Assembly: GCA_903853515.1 (NCBI GenBank)
Contig: CAINTU010000030.1
Location: 1-13,896 of the forward strand
Origin: an uncultured Micrococcales bacterium
GTDB lineage: Bacteria > Actinomycetota > Actinomycetes > Actinomycetales > Microbacteriaceae
Direction: 5' to 3'
DNA: 13,896 bases
The position numbers and the translations under genes were made by a program. This document shows positions 13,519-13,896 of the stretch, piece by piece. A model generated the notes under the pieces. It ran no database searches, was not told the DNA's origin, and saw only the letters and a program-made list of their open reading frames with translations. How positions within the stretch are numbered: the stretch's first letter is position 1; every line of letters starts with the position of its first letter.

Positions 13519-13814
13519 CAGCGATCGCCAGACTTGCCGTGCGTGCCCTCGCTAGCGCTGATCAGTTGGCCGCCATACCAGTGTTCGATCAACGACCTGG
13601 CAATTGAAATACGGTTGGGCAACAAAATTTCGGCGGCCTCTGCAGCGAGCTCAGCGCGGCTAAACCAGCGCAGTCGAACGATTTCAACACCATCTGGTTT
13701 GATTGTTTGACCAGTCGCCGCGAGATCTACCTTTGCCGTGAAACCGAGCATCAGCGAGTATGGGAAAGGCCACGATTGACTTGCCAAATATGTTGGCTCG
13801 GTGACCAATAGGCC
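13518..13814 (-). CDS. nudC: NAD+ diphosphatase (Nudix), C-terminal 98 residues, cut by the contig end
   Basis: NudC hydrolyses NAD(H) to NMN(H) and AMP and removes NAD caps from RNA. The visible part contains TYLASQSWPFPYSLMLGF, the family's SQPWPFP motif that follows the Nudix box, then EIVRLRWFSRAEL and LPNRISIARSLIEHWYGG, the usual C-terminal end. The zinc ribbon and the Nudix box itself lie beyond the end. True sequence stops at 13814; an open frame continues to 13829, but its first five residues (MLFRS) are encoded by sequencing adapter. The stop overlaps the uvrD2 start by one base. nudC next to uvrD2 is the actinobacterial arrangement. Confidence 0.9.
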   Translation of the reverse strand, partial: GLLVTEPTYLASQSWPFPYSLMLGFTAKVDLAATGQTIKPDGVEIVRLRWFSRAELAAEAAEILLPNRISIARSLIEHWYGGQLISASEGTHGKSGDR

Positions 13815-13896
13815 AGATCGGAAGAGCACACGTCTGAACTCCAGTCACGGCACAACATCTCGTATGCCGTCTTCTGCTTGAAAAGGGGGGGGGGGG
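13815..13896. other. Illumina read-through adapter, index and poly-G artefact (not genomic)
   Basis: From 13815 the sequence is the TruSeq-type adapter beginning AGATCGGAAGAGCACACGTC and ending in CCAGTCAC (13848). It is followed by an 8-base index GGCACAAC (13849-13856), the flow-cell end sequence ATCTCGTATGCCGTCTTC and following bases (13857-13880), AAAA and 12 G's (13885-13896). The G run is what two-colour instruments write when no signal is left. The genome sequence ends at 13814. Confidence 0.99.

Noticed and set aside
13518..13829. Complete 103-residue protein starting at 13829
   Set aside because: Its start codon and first five codons are adapter sequence. The remainder is the C-terminal part of NudC cut by the contig end.

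Overview
The window reads as part of an actinobacterial chromosome, most likely from a streamlined, moderate-GC member of the Microbacteriaceae (freshwater Rhodoluna/Aquiluna-like lineages are my best guess, by inference only). The support is the set of actinobacterial families present: DUF3039, UPF0182, a YlbL-type PDZ/Lon-like protein, a DUF2342 zincin-like protein, UvrD2 and NudC. In addition, gaps are very short and several genes appear to have leaderless promoters. Nothing looks like a phage, plasmid, IS element or CRISPR array. No gene-free stretch exceeds 300 bases.

Left block (1-5077, all minus strand; given here in order of transcription, from high to low coordinates): a secreted PKD-like protein of unknown role (4274-5077), an HtrA-type membrane-anchored serine protease (2944-4164), an ACT-domain malic enzyme (1483-2889), a DUF3039 protein with a Gly/Ser tail (1104-1472), glutamate racemase MurI (274-1077) and the first 90 residues of RNase PH (1-270, running off the window). 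Candidate -10 elements 7 nt ahead of the DUF3039 and murI start codons suggest leaderless mRNAs. A 31-bp dyad lies upstream of htrA.

Centre (5137-5313, minus): an initiator tRNA-fMet gene, followed by a strong rho-independent terminator whose T-rich tail is part of three perfect 17-bp tandem repeats.

Right block (5344-13814): this follows the arrangement I recall for the Mycobacterium tuberculosis Rv3193c-Rv3199c region. In order: UPF0182 membrane protein and YlbL-type PDZ/Lon-like protein (both minus, translationally close), then divergently a DUF2342 zincin-like protein and a protein resembling the E1/ThiF-like partner of TOMM cyclodehydratases (both plus), then convergently uvrD2 and nudC (both minus). 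The WhiB7 and ABC1-kinase genes that lie inside the mycobacterial block are absent here. The ThiF-like protein keeps its cysteine pairs but has lost the glycine-rich nucleotide loop, and it has no YcaO or precursor peptide nearby. It is the least understood gene in the window.

The last 82 bases (13815-13896) are not genomic. They are an Illumina TruSeq-type read-through adapter, an 8-base index, the flow-cell end sequence and a poly-G run. The contig therefore ends inside nudC at 13814. Any protein call beginning in this stretch carries a false adapter-encoded N-terminus.
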